The notes below the pieces were generated by a model. The model was not told the DNA's origin. It did no database searches and saw only the letters and a list, made by a program, of their open reading frames with translations. From an uncultured Clostridia bacterium (GTDB taxonomy: Bacteria; Bacillota; Clostridia; Christensenellales; Aristaeellaceae), in NCBI GenBank assembly GCA_934663625.1, contig CAKUKP010000010.1, forward strand, positions 1 through 43,898: 43,898 bases of DNA, in the 5' to 3' direction. A program made the translations under genes and the position numbers. This document shows positions 15,670-23,798 of the stretch, in pieces (positions within the stretch are counted from its first letter, which is position 1; each line of letters starts with the position of its first letter).

Positions 15670-16770
15670 TTATTCCAGATTTACCAGATAAATCGAATCG
15701 CCGCTGCCCAGCACCGCCACATGATCGCGCGTAACGCCGTACACCTGATCGACAGTGATGTTCAGCCGGTAGCTTTCCGCCTTGCCCTGCGATGCGGGCA
15801 GGATCATCATGTGCCCATCCGCCGCGAAGCCGTACACCGTATCGCCGGAAACCGCCAGATCGCGGCAGGCGAACGGCATGCGCACCACCTTATCGATATC
15901 GGAACGGACGAGGCGCACATCCTGAATATTGCCATCGGAATATTGCGCGTCCTTCACGAAAGCCATCAGCGGATCATTTTTGCTGTGATCCCACGCCGCC
16001 AGATACCAGCCGTAGGACAGGCGGCGCGCCGCGGTATTTTCAACGCCCGCGTAATCATAGAGCTTGATGTAGGTATCGCCCACCACGCACACCTGCGAGG
16101 ACTGGAACGAAACGGCGTATACCAGCTGCTGCGTATCGGAAATCGAACCTACGATCTCGCGGCTGGGCTTATAGGTTTGTATATTGCATACGGGCACGGT
16201 GCCGTTCGTATCGCACACCATCACCCAGAGCAGCGTACCGTTGGAATAGAATCCGTAATCCACCACCAGCACATCATCCAGCAGGATGCGGTTCACCTGC
16301 CGCCCGCCGTTCTCCATCAGCATCATCGTGCAGGATGACGCGCCCGATTCGCCGGTCAGAATCGCGGTATAGCGATCGCCGATGTATGCGCCCTGCACCG
16401 CTTCATCCAGAGTGCCGTTGTAGGTGGTCGCGCCGGTCTGCGCGTCGATCAGCGTAATCGTATTTCCCGACCATGCCGCCACGCCGTAATCGGTGGCGCG
16501 GAAGCCCGCGTTTACGCCCACCAGATACGACCAGCGCGTATTGCCATCCGATCCGATGCAGGATACGGTATTTCCATCGTAATATACAAAACCGGTCTGC
16601 GTGGTTTGCAAATCCTGCAGATTTGCGATGTTCAATATCTTGCAGTGGCCGAGCGTGCTTCCGCCGAACAGATTCTGACCGACCTTGCCAAGACCGAACG
16701 AAATCGCGCAGATGATTACCAGCAGCAGCAGTACGACCGCCCAGGGCATTGCGCCCGATCGACTGCCCAT
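15670..16770 (-). CDS. Membrane-anchored beta-propeller-like protein (DUF5711-type)
   Basis: The 366-aa protein has one N-terminal membrane anchor ('MPWAVVLLLLVIICAISFGLG') and an extracytoplasmic domain of repeated beta-strand blades, such as 'GNTVSCIGSDGNTRWSYLVG', 'GNTITLIDAQTGATTYNG' and 'GDTVYGFAADGHMMILPA'. This resembles the PQQ-/WD-like propellers grouped in DUF5711 of Clostridia. No catalytic motif is visible. An AGGAGG SD precedes the ATG at 16770, and a good promoter lies at 16844-16872. CvpA follows. The function is unknown; the fold assignment is by pattern and moderately sure. Confidence 0.7.
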   Translation of the reverse strand: MGSRSGAMPWAVVLLLLVIICAISFGLGKVGQNLFGGSTLGHCKILNIANLQDLQTTQTGFVYYDGNTVSCIGSDGNTRWSYLVGVNAGFRATDYGVAAWSGNTITLIDAQTGATTYNGTLDEAVQGAYIGDRYTAILTGESGASSCTMMLMENGGRQVNRILLDDVLVVDYGFYSNGTLLWVMVCDTNGTVPVCNIQTYKPSREIVGSISDTQQLVYAVSFQSSQVCVVGDTYIKLYDYAGVENTAARRLSYGWYLAAWDHSKNDPLMAFVKDAQYSDGNIQDVRLVRSDIDKVVRMPFACRDLAVSGDTVYGFAADGHMMILPASQGKAESYRLNITVDQVYGVTRDHVAVLGSGDSIYLVNLE

Positions 16771-16843
16771 ATGGAATCCTCCTGATTCATAAAATCATAT
16801 ACGGATATTTAGCCAAATACCCTTGTATCACATTATCATACAT

Positions 16844-16872
16844 ATTATAATGGAAGCGGAAGCGTGTTTCAA
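16844..16872 (-). promoter_or_regulatory. Promoter of the DUF5711-type gene
   Basis: On the minus strand TTGAAA (16872-16867), a 17-nt spacer and TATAAT (16849-16844), about 75 nt upstream of the start codon. Confidence 0.7.
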
Positions 16873-16936
16873 CGATTCTGTTGTAACAAAACAGGGAGAA
16901 AAGCTGACAATAATATGACGGCGCGCGCATTAAGGA

Positions 16937-17021
16937 TGTTTCACGTGAAACATCGGGCAAATTCGACGCGTTTCGTGTGGAACAATCGATTTATCGATCC
17001 GATCATGTTTCACGTGAAACA
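16937..17021. other. parS centromere cluster (two perfect sites, one degenerate)
   Basis: TGTTTCACGTGAAACA occurs at 16937-16952 and 17006-17021, identical to the ParB/Spo0J consensus at all 16 positions. A third, degenerate copy, CGTTTCGTGTGGAACA (12 of 16), lies between them at 16969-16984. ParB loads here and spreads, recruiting SMC to origin-proximal DNA. No parA or parB gene is in the window. The right-hand site ends only 17 nt before the next start codon. Confidence 0.95.
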
Positions 17022-17038
17022 ATGTTCAGCACATTGAA

Positions 17039-17935
17039 ATGAAGGAATTTATCTGCAATCTGTGTCCCAGAATGTGCAATGCCCCGCGCGGCGAAACGGG
17101 CGGCGGCGTATGCGGCATGGGCGCGGGCGTGCGCATCGCGCGCGCAGCCCCGCATTATGATGAAGAACCGGTGATTTCCGGAACCCGCGGCAGCGGCGCG
17201 GTATTCTTTTCCGGATGCAGCCTGAAATGCCGCTTCTGCCAGAATTTCGATCTTTCGCACAATGGCTACGGCGCGGATATTTCGGTAGATCGCCTGCGCG
17301 ATATCTACTTTGAACTGATCGATCAGGGCGTGCACAACATCAATCTGGTCAACCCCACGCATTATACCGAAGCGATCCTCGAATCGCTGGAGGGCGGTTT
17401 GCCCGTGCCGGTGATATGGAATTCCGGCGGGTATGAGCGCGTGGAAACGCTGAAACGGCTGGAGGGGCGCGTGCAGGTGTATCTGCCCGATTTGAAGTAC
17501 ATTTCTCCGGATTCGGCGCGGAAATACAGCCGCGCGGCAGATTATTTTGATTTCGCCGCGCCCGCCATCGCCGAAATGCTGCGGCAGACCGGCCGCGTTT
17601 CGCTGGACGAGGATGGAATCATCCGCCGCGGCACCATCATTCGCCATCTGATCCTGCCGGGCTGCGCGGATGAATCGATCCGCATCATCGATTACATCGC
17701 GGAGCATTATCCGGATGCGTGGATCAGCCTGATGGCGCAATATCTGCCGTTCGGCGATGTGCAGGGCATGGACGAACTGGATCGCAGGCTCACGCAGGAG
17801 GAATACGATCGCGTGGCGAACCATTTGATCGATATCGGCTTGGAGGACGGTTTCGTGCAGGAGCTATCCTCCTCCGACGAGGTATACATTCCAAAATTTG
17901 ATTTGACGGGCGTCGAAGTACAAAGGAGCAACTGA
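17039..17935 (+). CDS. Radical SAM protein, PflA/PflX-like (COG1313 type)
   Basis: The 298-aa protein begins with a Cys-rich segment (Cys6, Cys9, Cys13, Cys25: 'CNLCPRMC...GVCGMG'), followed by the radical-SAM motif CSLKCRFC with Cys60, Cys64 and Cys67. This layout fits the putative pyruvate-formate-lyase-activating-enzyme homologues of the PflX group, whose substrate is unknown. 'NLVNPTHYTEAILESL' and 'IWNSGGYE' are typical of that group. No clear SD precedes the ATG at 17039, and a parS site ends 17 nt upstream, so ParB could affect expression. It is followed after 2 nt by the YycJ-like gene. Assignment to the superfamily is firm; the specific role is not. Confidence 0.9.
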   Translation: MKEFICNLCPRMCNAPRGETGGGVCGMGAGVRIARAAPHYDEEPVISGTRGSGAVFFSGCSLKCRFCQNFDLSHNGYGADISVDRLRDIYFELIDQGVHNINLVNPTHYTEAILESLEGGLPVPVIWNSGGYERVETLKRLEGRVQVYLPDLKYISPDSARKYSRAADYFDFAAPAIAEMLRQTGRVSLDEDGIIRRGTIIRHLILPGCADESIRIIDYIAEHYPDAWISLMAQYLPFGDVQGMDELDRRLTQEEYDRVANHLIDIGLEDGFVQELSSSDEVYIPKFDLTGVEVQRSN

Positions 17936-17937
17936 TT

Positions 17938-18750
17938 TTGCCGCAGGAAATGCGATTTGCGCCGCTGTTCAGCGGTTCAAGCGGAAATTCGATCTACATC
18001 GGGTGCGGAAACACCCATATTCTCACGGATGCGGGCATGTCGGGATCGCGGATCACGGCGGAGCTTGCAAAAATCGGCGTAACGCCGGATATGCTGTCCG
18101 GCATCATCGCCACGCACGAACATTCCGACCACATCAAGGGGGTCGGAATCCTTTCCCGCAAATACGATCTGCCCATTTACGCCACGGAGGGCACATGGCA
18201 GGGCATGGATAAGCTGATCGGCGCGGTGAGCGCGAAAAACCGGCGCGTGCTGACGCCTGAACAGGATTTCTACATCGGCGATCTGAACGTTACGCCGTTC
18301 GCCACGCCGCACGATGCGAATGAACCGATCGGGCTTTCGTTCGCCTGCGGCTGCGCGCGCTTTTCCATCGCCACCGATATCGGCTGCGTGCGCGCGGGCT
18401 GGCTGAACCATGTATTGGGTTCGGATGCGGTGCTGCTGGAATCCAATTATGATCCCGATATGCTGAAGGCGGGCAGCTATCCCTATGATCTGAAGCGCAG
18501 AATCCTGTCCAATCGCGGGCATCTGTGCAACGAGGATGCGGGAAAATGCGCCGCCGAACTGGCGCGGGCGGGCGCGCGGCACATCATTCTGGGGCATCTG
18601 AGCAAGGAAAACAATTTTCCGGAGCTGGCGCTGCGCTGCTGTCTGGACGCGCTGCGCGCGCAGGGCGTCGATCCGCAGACGGATGTGCGCGTGGATGTGG
18701 CGAGCCGCGACGGCGTAACGGGCATTTTCGGCATATCCGCCGAATTCTGA
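17938..18750 (+). CDS. YycJ/WalJ-type metallo-beta-lactamase-fold hydrolase (TTG start)
   Basis: The 270-aa protein has the binuclear metal motif THEHSDH ('IIATHEHSDHIKGVG') and later metal ligands ('TPHDANEPIG', 'ATDIGCV', 'LGHLSKENN'). The N-terminal 'FAPLFSGSSGNSIYIG' is characteristic of YycJ/WalJ-type exonucleases, linked to the walRK locus and DNA repair in other Bacillota. I accept the TTG at 17938 because AAGGAG lies 9 nt upstream; the first in-frame ATG (17950) is 21 nt from that SD. No walRK genes are nearby, so this copy is outside its usual operon. It is cotranscribed with the radical SAM gene. Confidence 0.9.
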   Translation: MPQEMRFAPLFSGSSGNSIYIGCGNTHILTDAGMSGSRITAELAKIGVTPDMLSGIIATHEHSDHIKGVGILSRKYDLPIYATEGTWQGMDKLIGAVSAKNRRVLTPEQDFYIGDLNVTPFATPHDANEPIGLSFACGCARFSIATDIGCVRAGWLNHVLGSDAVLLESNYDPDMLKAGSYPYDLKRRILSNRGHLCNEDAGKCAAELARAGARHIILGHLSKENNFPELALRCCLDALRAQGVDPQTDVRVDVASRDGVTGIFGISAEF

Positions 18751-18764
18751 TTGTGGAGGGCAAC

Positions 18765-19763
18765 ATGAAAAACCGGTTATTCAGGTGGGAAAACTGCTTT
18801 CTGCCCGCCGCGTGCCTGATCGGCGCGCTGCTGGGGCATGAAACGCTGGCGCTGCGATTTATGGTTTCGTGGCTGCTGGTTTCGCTGACCTCGCTGTGCG
18901 CGGACGGCGCTTTTTGCATCGCCGCGACGCGGCAGAGCTCGTTCCGGAAACTGGATCGATGCTTTTGCGGGGCGTACATACAGCTTTTGATTGGAATTCT
19001 GCCGGCAGTATTGGTTTCGATATTCCTTGAAAATGGGAAAAACGCATGGATGATCGGCGCGGCAGTTTTTTTTGGAATAAATCAGCTGTGTGTGGAAGCA
19101 CTGCACGCGTATAATCGGCGGAAGAGTGCGTGCATCGCTGCGTTTCTCCATGCGCTGCTGCTCCTGTTGGGATTCATATTGAATCATCTGCTGCAATCAA
19201 TTCCGGTAACGCCCATCGACTTTGCCATGTTTCTTGGTCTTGGAATATCAGAGCTTTTCATAATCTTTGTGCCGTTTGAGAAGCTTTCGATCGCGCCGCC
19301 CAATTACGCGTGCGCGCCGCGGGCGATCTGGCAGAATCTTCTGTATCCCGCGGCGGTGTGCGGCGCATGTTGGGCGCGCGGAAAAGCGCTGCCGGTATCT
19401 GCGATGGCGGCGGGCTGGATGCTGTGGCGCGGCGCGCGCACGGTGTGCAGGCGTTCGGAATCGGAATCCGCGCCGCTGAATTTCTGGATCACCGCCATCA
19501 CCGGCGCGGCGATCATCGCAGCGCTGTTTCTGCCGCAGCTTATGTGGGTTTCGGCGTGCCTGACCCTCGCCATGCTGTGCAGCGCCATCGTGTTCGCGCA
19601 TTTTTCGGTTCGCATCGCCGTGGGCGCGGCGCTGCTGATCGGCGCGCAGGCGCTTTCGATCCTCCATACCCTGCCGCAGACGGCGATCTATATAATATGT
19701 AGCGTTTTATCCATCGCCGCGCCGGTGATCAACCTGCGGCACGCGTTTTTGAAGCGCATATAA
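18765..19763 (+). CDS. Polytopic membrane protein of unknown function
   Basis: I do not recognise this 332-aa protein. The start at 18765 (MKNRLFRWENCFLPAACL) has a GGAGGG SD; an open frame extends upstream but overlaps the hydrolase gene. Roughly eight to ten hydrophobic segments cover most of its length, for example 'IGILPAVLVSIFLE', 'FLHALLLLLGFILNHLL', 'ITGAAIIAALFLPQLMWVSACLTLAMLCSAIVF' and a C-terminal pair. Cys residues are common (about ten), mostly in or near membrane segments. The part from about 18950 to 19290 is less GC-rich than its neighbours. It ends just before a bidirectional terminator. Confidence 0.75.
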   Translation: MKNRLFRWENCFLPAACLIGALLGHETLALRFMVSWLLVSLTSLCADGAFCIAATRQSSFRKLDRCFCGAYIQLLIGILPAVLVSIFLENGKNAWMIGAAVFFGINQLCVEALHAYNRRKSACIAAFLHALLLLLGFILNHLLQSIPVTPIDFAMFLGLGISELFIIFVPFEKLSIAPPNYACAPRAIWQNLLYPAAVCGACWARGKALPVSAMAAGWMLWRGARTVCRRSESESAPLNFWITAITGAAIIAALFLPQLMWVSACLTLAMLCSAIVFAHFSVRIAVGAALLIGAQALSILHTLPQTAIYIICSVLSIAAPVINLRHAFLKRI

Positions 19764-19765
19764 GT

Positions 19766-19799
19766 AAAAACGCATCGGGCGCTTGCTCGGTGCGTTTTA
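19766..19799. terminator. Bidirectional terminator between the membrane protein gene and argH
   Basis: AAAACGCA (19767-19774) and TGCGTTTT (19791-19798) form the base of a hairpin with an inner GGGCGCTTGCTC arm. A-rich and T-rich sides let it work for both convergent genes. Confidence 0.8.
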
Positions 19800-19804
19800 T
19801 GTTG

Positions 19805-21172
19805 TTACAGCTGATTCAGTACATCCTCAATCTGCTTTGCGACCGTTTCCGGCGCGGGGCCGCCGATGCATTTGCGCTGGCGCACGCAGGTCAGCAGATC
19901 GATGGCTTCATATACGTCCGATGCGAACACATCGGATTGTTTTTGGTATTCGGAAAGGGGCAGCTGATCCAGCGTGGTGTTCAATTCGATGCAGCGGTTC
20001 ACCAGCTGACCGGTGATGCAGTATGCATCGCGGAACGGCACGCCGCGCTTGGCGAGGTAATCGGCGCAGTCGGTGGCGTTGATGAATCCGTCGAGCGCCG
20101 CGCGCTTCATGTTCTCCGGATGGAAGGTAGCGGTGCGCAGCATCGGCGCGAGCACGGTCAGCGAAAGCTGCGCGGTGTCCAGCGCGTCGAATACGGCCTC
20201 CTTATCCTCCTGCATATCCTTATTGTACGCCAGCGGCAGCGCCTTCATGGCGGTCAGCAGCGCCATCAGATCGCCGTATACGCGGCCGGTCTTGCCGCGC
20301 ACCAGCTCCGTAATATCCGGATTTTTCTTCTGCGGCATGATCGATGATCCGGTGGAAAATGCGTCCGAGAGCGACATGAATTTGAATTCCCAGCTGCACC
20401 ACAGGCAAACCTCCTCGCTGAAGCGGGAAAGATGCATCATCAGTATCGAAAGATCGGAAAGCAGCTCCAGAACGAAATCGCGATCGGATACGCCGTCCAT
20501 GGAATTTTGACATACGCCGGAAAAGCCCAGCAGCTGCGCCGTGTATTCGCGATCCAGCGGATACGTGGTGCCCGCCAGCGCGCCGCTGCCCAGCGGCAGG
20601 ATGCGCGTGCGCGCCTTACATTCGAACAAACGTTCGATATCGCGCAGCAGCATCTGCGCATACGCCATCAGATAGTGCGCCATCGTGACCGGCTGCGCGC
20701 GCTGCAGATGGGTGTAGCCGGGCATAACGCTTTCCAGATGCCCCTTTGCGGTTTCGCACAGCGCATGAACGAAATCCTTCGCCAGCGCGATCGTTTCATC
20801 GATCTGATCGGACAGGTACATGCGCAGATCGAGCGCCACCTGATCGTTCCGGCTGCGCGCGGTGTGCAGCCGCTTGCCCGATGCGCCGATGCGGCGGGTC
20901 AGTTCGCCCTCCACGAAGGTGTGAATGTCCTCGCAAGTTTCATCGATTTGCAGCGATCCATCTTCGATATCGGCAAGAATGCCCGAAAGTCCATCGGTGA
21001 TTTCCTGCGTTTCCGCGCCGGTCAGCACGCCCACGCTGCCCAGCATTTTCGCATGGGCGATGGAACCCAGTATGTCCTGCCGGTACATGCGCGCGTCGAA
21101 CGAAATGGATGCGTTCAGCCGGTTCAACCGATCGTCTATGTCGCCCGCAAGGCGACCTTTCCATAGCTTCAT
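19805..21172 (-). CDS. argH: Argininosuccinate lyase
   Basis: ArgH cleaves argininosuccinate to arginine and fumarate, the last step of arginine synthesis. The ATG at 21172 (MKLWKGRLAGDIDDRLN) has a GGGGGAA SD; the frame is open to 21217 but without support. The 455-aa length is standard. It contains the fumarase-superfamily signature GSSIMPQKKNPD with the catalytic Ser loop, 'HTARSRNDQVALDLRMYL' and 'MPGYTHLQRAQPVTMAHYL'. It lies 53 nt after argG in the same direction, with a small hairpin between, so argGH form an operon. Confidence 0.98.
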   Translation of the reverse strand: MKLWKGRLAGDIDDRLNRLNASISFDARMYRQDILGSIAHAKMLGSVGVLTGAETQEITDGLSGILADIEDGSLQIDETCEDIHTFVEGELTRRIGASGKRLHTARSRNDQVALDLRMYLSDQIDETIALAKDFVHALCETAKGHLESVMPGYTHLQRAQPVTMAHYLMAYAQMLLRDIERLFECKARTRILPLGSGALAGTTYPLDREYTAQLLGFSGVCQNSMDGVSDRDFVLELLSDLSILMMHLSRFSEEVCLWCSWEFKFMSLSDAFSTGSSIMPQKKNPDITELVRGKTGRVYGDLMALLTAMKALPLAYNKDMQEDKEAVFDALDTAQLSLTVLAPMLRTATFHPENMKRAALDGFINATDCADYLAKRGVPFRDAYCITGQLVNRCIELNTTLDQLPLSEYQKQSDVFASDVYEAIDLLTCVRQRKCIGGPAPETVAKQIEDVLNQL

Positions 21173-21192
21173 GGCAATTCCCCCATTAAAAC

Positions 21193-21215
21193 GGGCGGAC
21201 ATTTTCAGCCCGCCC
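21193..21215 (-). terminator. Hairpin between argG and argH
   Basis: On the minus strand GGGCGG (21215 side) pairs with CCGCCC (21198-21193) across a short loop and is followed by GTTTTAA. It could be a weak or partial terminator that lowers argH expression relative to argG, or an mRNA stabiliser. Confidence 0.45.
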
Positions 21216-21225
21216 ATTTGTTCTT

Positions 21226-22452
21226 TTACATCAGCCCGTTTTTGATCTTCATATTTGCCTGCACCTGCAGCGGCAGACCGAACAGGTTGATAAAGCCGGT
21301 GGCGTCGTTCTGATTGTACACGTGATCCTCATCGAAGGTCACGATTTCGGGATCGTACAGGGAATACGGGCTGGTCATGCCCGCGCCGATGATGTTGCCC
21401 TTGTACAGCTTCAGCTTCACCGTGCCGGTCACGGTCTTCTGCGTTTCGGTCACGAACGCGCTCATCGCCTCGCGCAGGGGCGTGAACCACTGGCCGTTGT
21501 ACACCAGATCGGCAAATTCCAGACCCAGCTTCTGCTTGTAGTGCAGCGTCATCTTATCCAGGCACAGCATTTCCAGCATTTCATGCGCGGCGTACAGGAT
21601 CGTTCCGCCGGGGGTTTCATAAACGCCGCGGCACTTCATGCCCACCAGCCGGTTTTCCACGATATCGATGATGCCGATGCCGTGCTTGCCGCCCAGCTCG
21701 TTCAGCTTCAGTACCAGCGGAACTGCGTCCATCTTTTCGCCGTTGACCGCGACGGGCACGCCCTTTTCAAAATCGATGGAAATGTATTCCGCCTGATCGG
21801 GCGCTTCCTCCGGACATACGCCCATTTCCATATTGCCCTTGTATTTCGGCTCCTGCGCGGGATCCTCCAGCTCCAGACCCTCGTGCGAAAGGTGCCACAT
21901 GTTCTTGTCCTTGGAATAATTGGTTTCGCGGCTGATCTTCAGCGGCACATTGTGCGCCTCGGCGTAGTCGATCTCCTCACTGCGGCCCTTGATATCCCAG
22001 ATTCGCCACGGCGCGATCACCGGCATATCCGGCGCGAACGCCTTGATCGCCAGTTCGAACCGAACCTGATCGTTGCCCTTGCCGGTGCAGCCGTGGCAGA
22101 TCGCGTCCGCGCCCTCCGCCTTGGCGATTTCCACCAGCCGCTTTGCGATCACGGGGCGCGCGAACGCCGTGCCCAGCAGATATACGTTTTCATATTTTGC
22201 GCCCGCCTGCATGCTCGGGAACACGTAATCCTCGATGAATTCCTTCGTCAGATCTTCTACATACAGCTTGGAAGCGCCCGTCTTGATCGCCTTTTCCTCC
22301 AAACCCTCCAGCTCGTCCGCCTGGCCGACGTTGCCCGATACCGCGATTACCTCGCAGCCCTCGTAATTTTCCTTCAGCCACGGGATGATGATGCTGGTGT
22401 CCAGTCCGCCCGAATATGCCAATACGATCTTCTTGTAATTGTTCTTCTTCAT
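21226..22452 (-). CDS. argG: Argininosuccinate synthase
   Basis: ArgG condenses citrulline and aspartate with ATP to argininosuccinate. The ATG at 22452 (MKKNNYKKIVLAYSGGLDTS) follows an AAGGAGA SD; the frame is open to 22524 but passes through the promoter. The 408-aa length is typical. Key motifs are the PP-loop AYSGGLDTS near the N-terminus, 'HGCTGKGNDQVRFELA', 'NVPLKISRETNYSKDKNMWHLSHEG' and 'LNELGGKHGIGIIDIVENR'. The promoter overlaps a palindrome shared with the amino-acid transporter at 41421-41432, suggesting arginine-responsive repression. Confidence 0.98.
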   Translation of the reverse strand: MKKNNYKKIVLAYSGGLDTSIIIPWLKENYEGCEVIAVSGNVGQADELEGLEEKAIKTGASKLYVEDLTKEFIEDYVFPSMQAGAKYENVYLLGTAFARPVIAKRLVEIAKAEGADAICHGCTGKGNDQVRFELAIKAFAPDMPVIAPWRIWDIKGRSEEIDYAEAHNVPLKISRETNYSKDKNMWHLSHEGLELEDPAQEPKYKGNMEMGVCPEEAPDQAEYISIDFEKGVPVAVNGEKMDAVPLVLKLNELGGKHGIGIIDIVENRLVGMKCRGVYETPGGTILYAAHEMLEMLCLDKMTLHYKQKLGLEFADLVYNGQWFTPLREAMSAFVTETQKTVTGTVKLKLYKGNIIGAGMTSPYSLYDPEIVTFDEDHVYNQNDATGFINLFGLPLQVQANMKIKNGLM

Positions 22453-22498
22453 AGCGCTTATCTCCTTAGGCCGCGGTGCGGTCGCTTTCATTTGATGA

Positions 22499-22531
22499 GT
22501 ATAATTATACATCGATTCGCGCAAAAGTCAA
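22499..22531 (-). promoter_or_regulatory. argG promoter with palindromic operator candidate
   Basis: On the minus strand TTGACT (22531-22526), a 16-nt spacer and TATAAT (22509-22504). The -10 box is part of the perfect palindrome GTATAATTATAC (22499-22510). Further AT-rich near-palindromes, such as CATAATTATG, lie just upstream at about 22542-22552. An ArgR-type repressor is the natural candidate, by inference. Confidence 0.7.
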
Positions 22532-22599
22532 GAGATAAAACGCATAATTATGTATTTATATGGTTAAATAACTGCATAATGAGTGAATAACAAGAATAA

Positions 22600-23046
22600 T
22601 TATGCTTTTTGATTGAATATATACTGAATAAGCGCGCGGCATTCCTCCGCCAGCACGCCGCCTTCGCATTTGCAGAAATGGATAAAGGCGGGGTCCTCCG
22701 GTATGCGGTATACGCTGCCCGCGCAGCCATAGCGCGCATCGTCCGCGCCGTATACCAGCCTGCCCACGCGCGATTGCGAAATCGCGCCCGCGCACATCGG
22801 GCAGGGCTCCAGCGTGACATACAGCGTGCAATCGTTCAATCGCCAATCGCCGGTATTTGCGGCGGCGCGGCGGATCGCCAGAATTTCGGCGTGCGCGGTG
22901 GGATCGCCGGTCTGTTCGCGCTCGTTGTGCGCGCGGGCGATGATGCGCCCGTTCTGCGCGATCACGCAGCCCACGGGCACATCGCCGCCGTCCAGCGCCA
23001 GCTTCGCTTCGATAATGGCTTCGCGCATGAAATCAACGTCCGTCAT
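22600..23046 (-). CDS. tadA: tRNA-specific adenosine deaminase TadA
   Basis: TadA converts A34 to inosine in tRNA-Arg(ACG). The 148-aa protein starts at the ATG at 23046 (MTDVDFMREAIIEAKLAL) behind an AGGAGG SD; the open frame continues upstream into repeat DNA and should not be used. The zinc and catalytic motifs are HAE (His52, Glu54) and PCPMC (Cys82, Cys85), in the order expected for the cytidine/deoxycytidylate deaminase fold. 'RVGRLVYGADDARYGCAGS' is the usual TadA region. It stands alone between argG and repeat block C. Confidence 0.96.
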   Translation of the reverse strand: MTDVDFMREAIIEAKLALDGGDVPVGCVIAQNGRIIARAHNEREQTGDPTAHAEILAIRRAAANTGDWRLNDCTLYVTLEPCPMCAGAISQSRVGRLVYGADDARYGCAGSVYRIPEDPAFIHFCKCEGGVLAEECRALIQYIFNQKA

Positions 23047-23099
23047 GGCGGGTTCCTCCTGATTGTAGGTGATGATTGAAATAGAAATGTATGGGAATA

Positions 23100-23350
23100 A
23101 AATCGGAAGGTGCGTTATCTCTCCTTCCGTCAGCGCGATAAGTCGCGCTGCCACCTTCCTTTAGCAGTCGCGTGCTGCTTGCAGCCCGCGACCAGCCCGC
23201 GCGAAACCTTTGGTTTCCAGCGCGGCGCTGCCGAAACCCTGCACAGCAGGGTCTTCGGTGCGTATCATCAGAGGAAGGCAGGGGCTACGCCGTTCCCTGG
23301 CTCCTCCTGATGGGGGAGCTGTCACCGTAGGTGACTGAGGGAGAGAACCT
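23100..23350. repeat. Hairpin-module repeat block C (no gene)
   Basis: This is a single family-1 unit from TCTCTCCTTCCGTCAGC (about 23117) to GACTGAGGGAGAGAAC (about 23347). Its hairpin CACCTTCCT/CATCAGAGGAAGG is split at the loop by a module at 23161-23265. The stem next to CTGAGGG is GTCACC-GTA-GGTGAC. The remaining non-coding part of 23047-23414 shows nothing else. Confidence 0.85.
23161..23265 (+). repeat. Loop-inserted module M2, copy 2
   Basis: About 105 nt from TTAGCAGTCGCG to TCTTCGGTGCGTAT. It folds as three hairpins in a row: a GTCGCG/CGCGAC arm with GCTGC-TT-GCAGC inside, GAAACC-TTT-GGTTTC within CGCGC/GCGCG, and CCCTGC-ACA-GCAGGG within CCGAA/TTCGG. The empty site is visible in block A as CACCTTCCT joined directly to CATCAGAGG. 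Confidence 0.85.
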
Positions 23351-23414
23351 CGTCCTGTACATATCCCCAATAAATCATCATTCCCTACCAGCATACCCGA
23401 AACGCGCGGATTCG

Positions 23415-23798
23415 TCAATACAGATTTGCCAAGCGCAGCGATTCCACATCGGCGATATGCTCGATTCCCTCGCCGAAGCGATAGATCGCCTGATAGAAAT
23501 CATCCTCGATGCCGAATTCGATCGACGCCTGCGCATCGATGATTTCGCGCTTCACATCGTGCAGATCTTCATGATCGCACAGCATTTCCAGCCAGTTCAG
23601 GTTTTCATCCAGATACGTCGCCAGATTTACCAGCGTGACCTCCGCCTGCTGCACATCGTTTGCCTCCATGCATTCGATGGCCTGCGTGCGCAGATGGCGC
23701 GCGCGTTCGCAGAATCGTTCGATCTTATATTTGGAAAGCGCGCACACCGAAAGCGAAGCGAGCAGCACGCACAATACGATCGCCAGCATACGGCGCAT
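23415..23798 (-). CDS. DUF4363-family small membrane-anchored protein
   Basis: The 127-aa protein starts at the ATG at 23798 (MRRMLAIVLCVLLASLS) with an AGGAGGTGATC SD; the longer open frame overlaps the upstream gene in another register. It has an N-terminal hydrophobic anchor of about 20 residues and a helical, acidic rest ('QAIECMEANDVQQAEVTLVNLATYLDENLNWLEMLCDHEDLHDV'), as in DUF4363. That family is commonly encoded next to DUF421 proteins in Bacillota, as here, and the start codon overlaps the DUF421 stop (TAATG). The function is unknown. Confidence 0.8.
   Translation of the reverse strand: MRRMLAIVLCVLLASLSVCALSKYKIERFCERARHLRTQAIECMEANDVQQAEVTLVNLATYLDENLNWLEMLCDHEDLHDVKREIIDAQASIEFGIEDDFYQAIYRFGEGIEHIADVESLRLANLY

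Noticed and set aside
22453..22524. N-terminal extension of argG to 22524
   Set aside because: The extra codons cover the promoter and -10 box, and a strong SD sits before the ATG at 22452.
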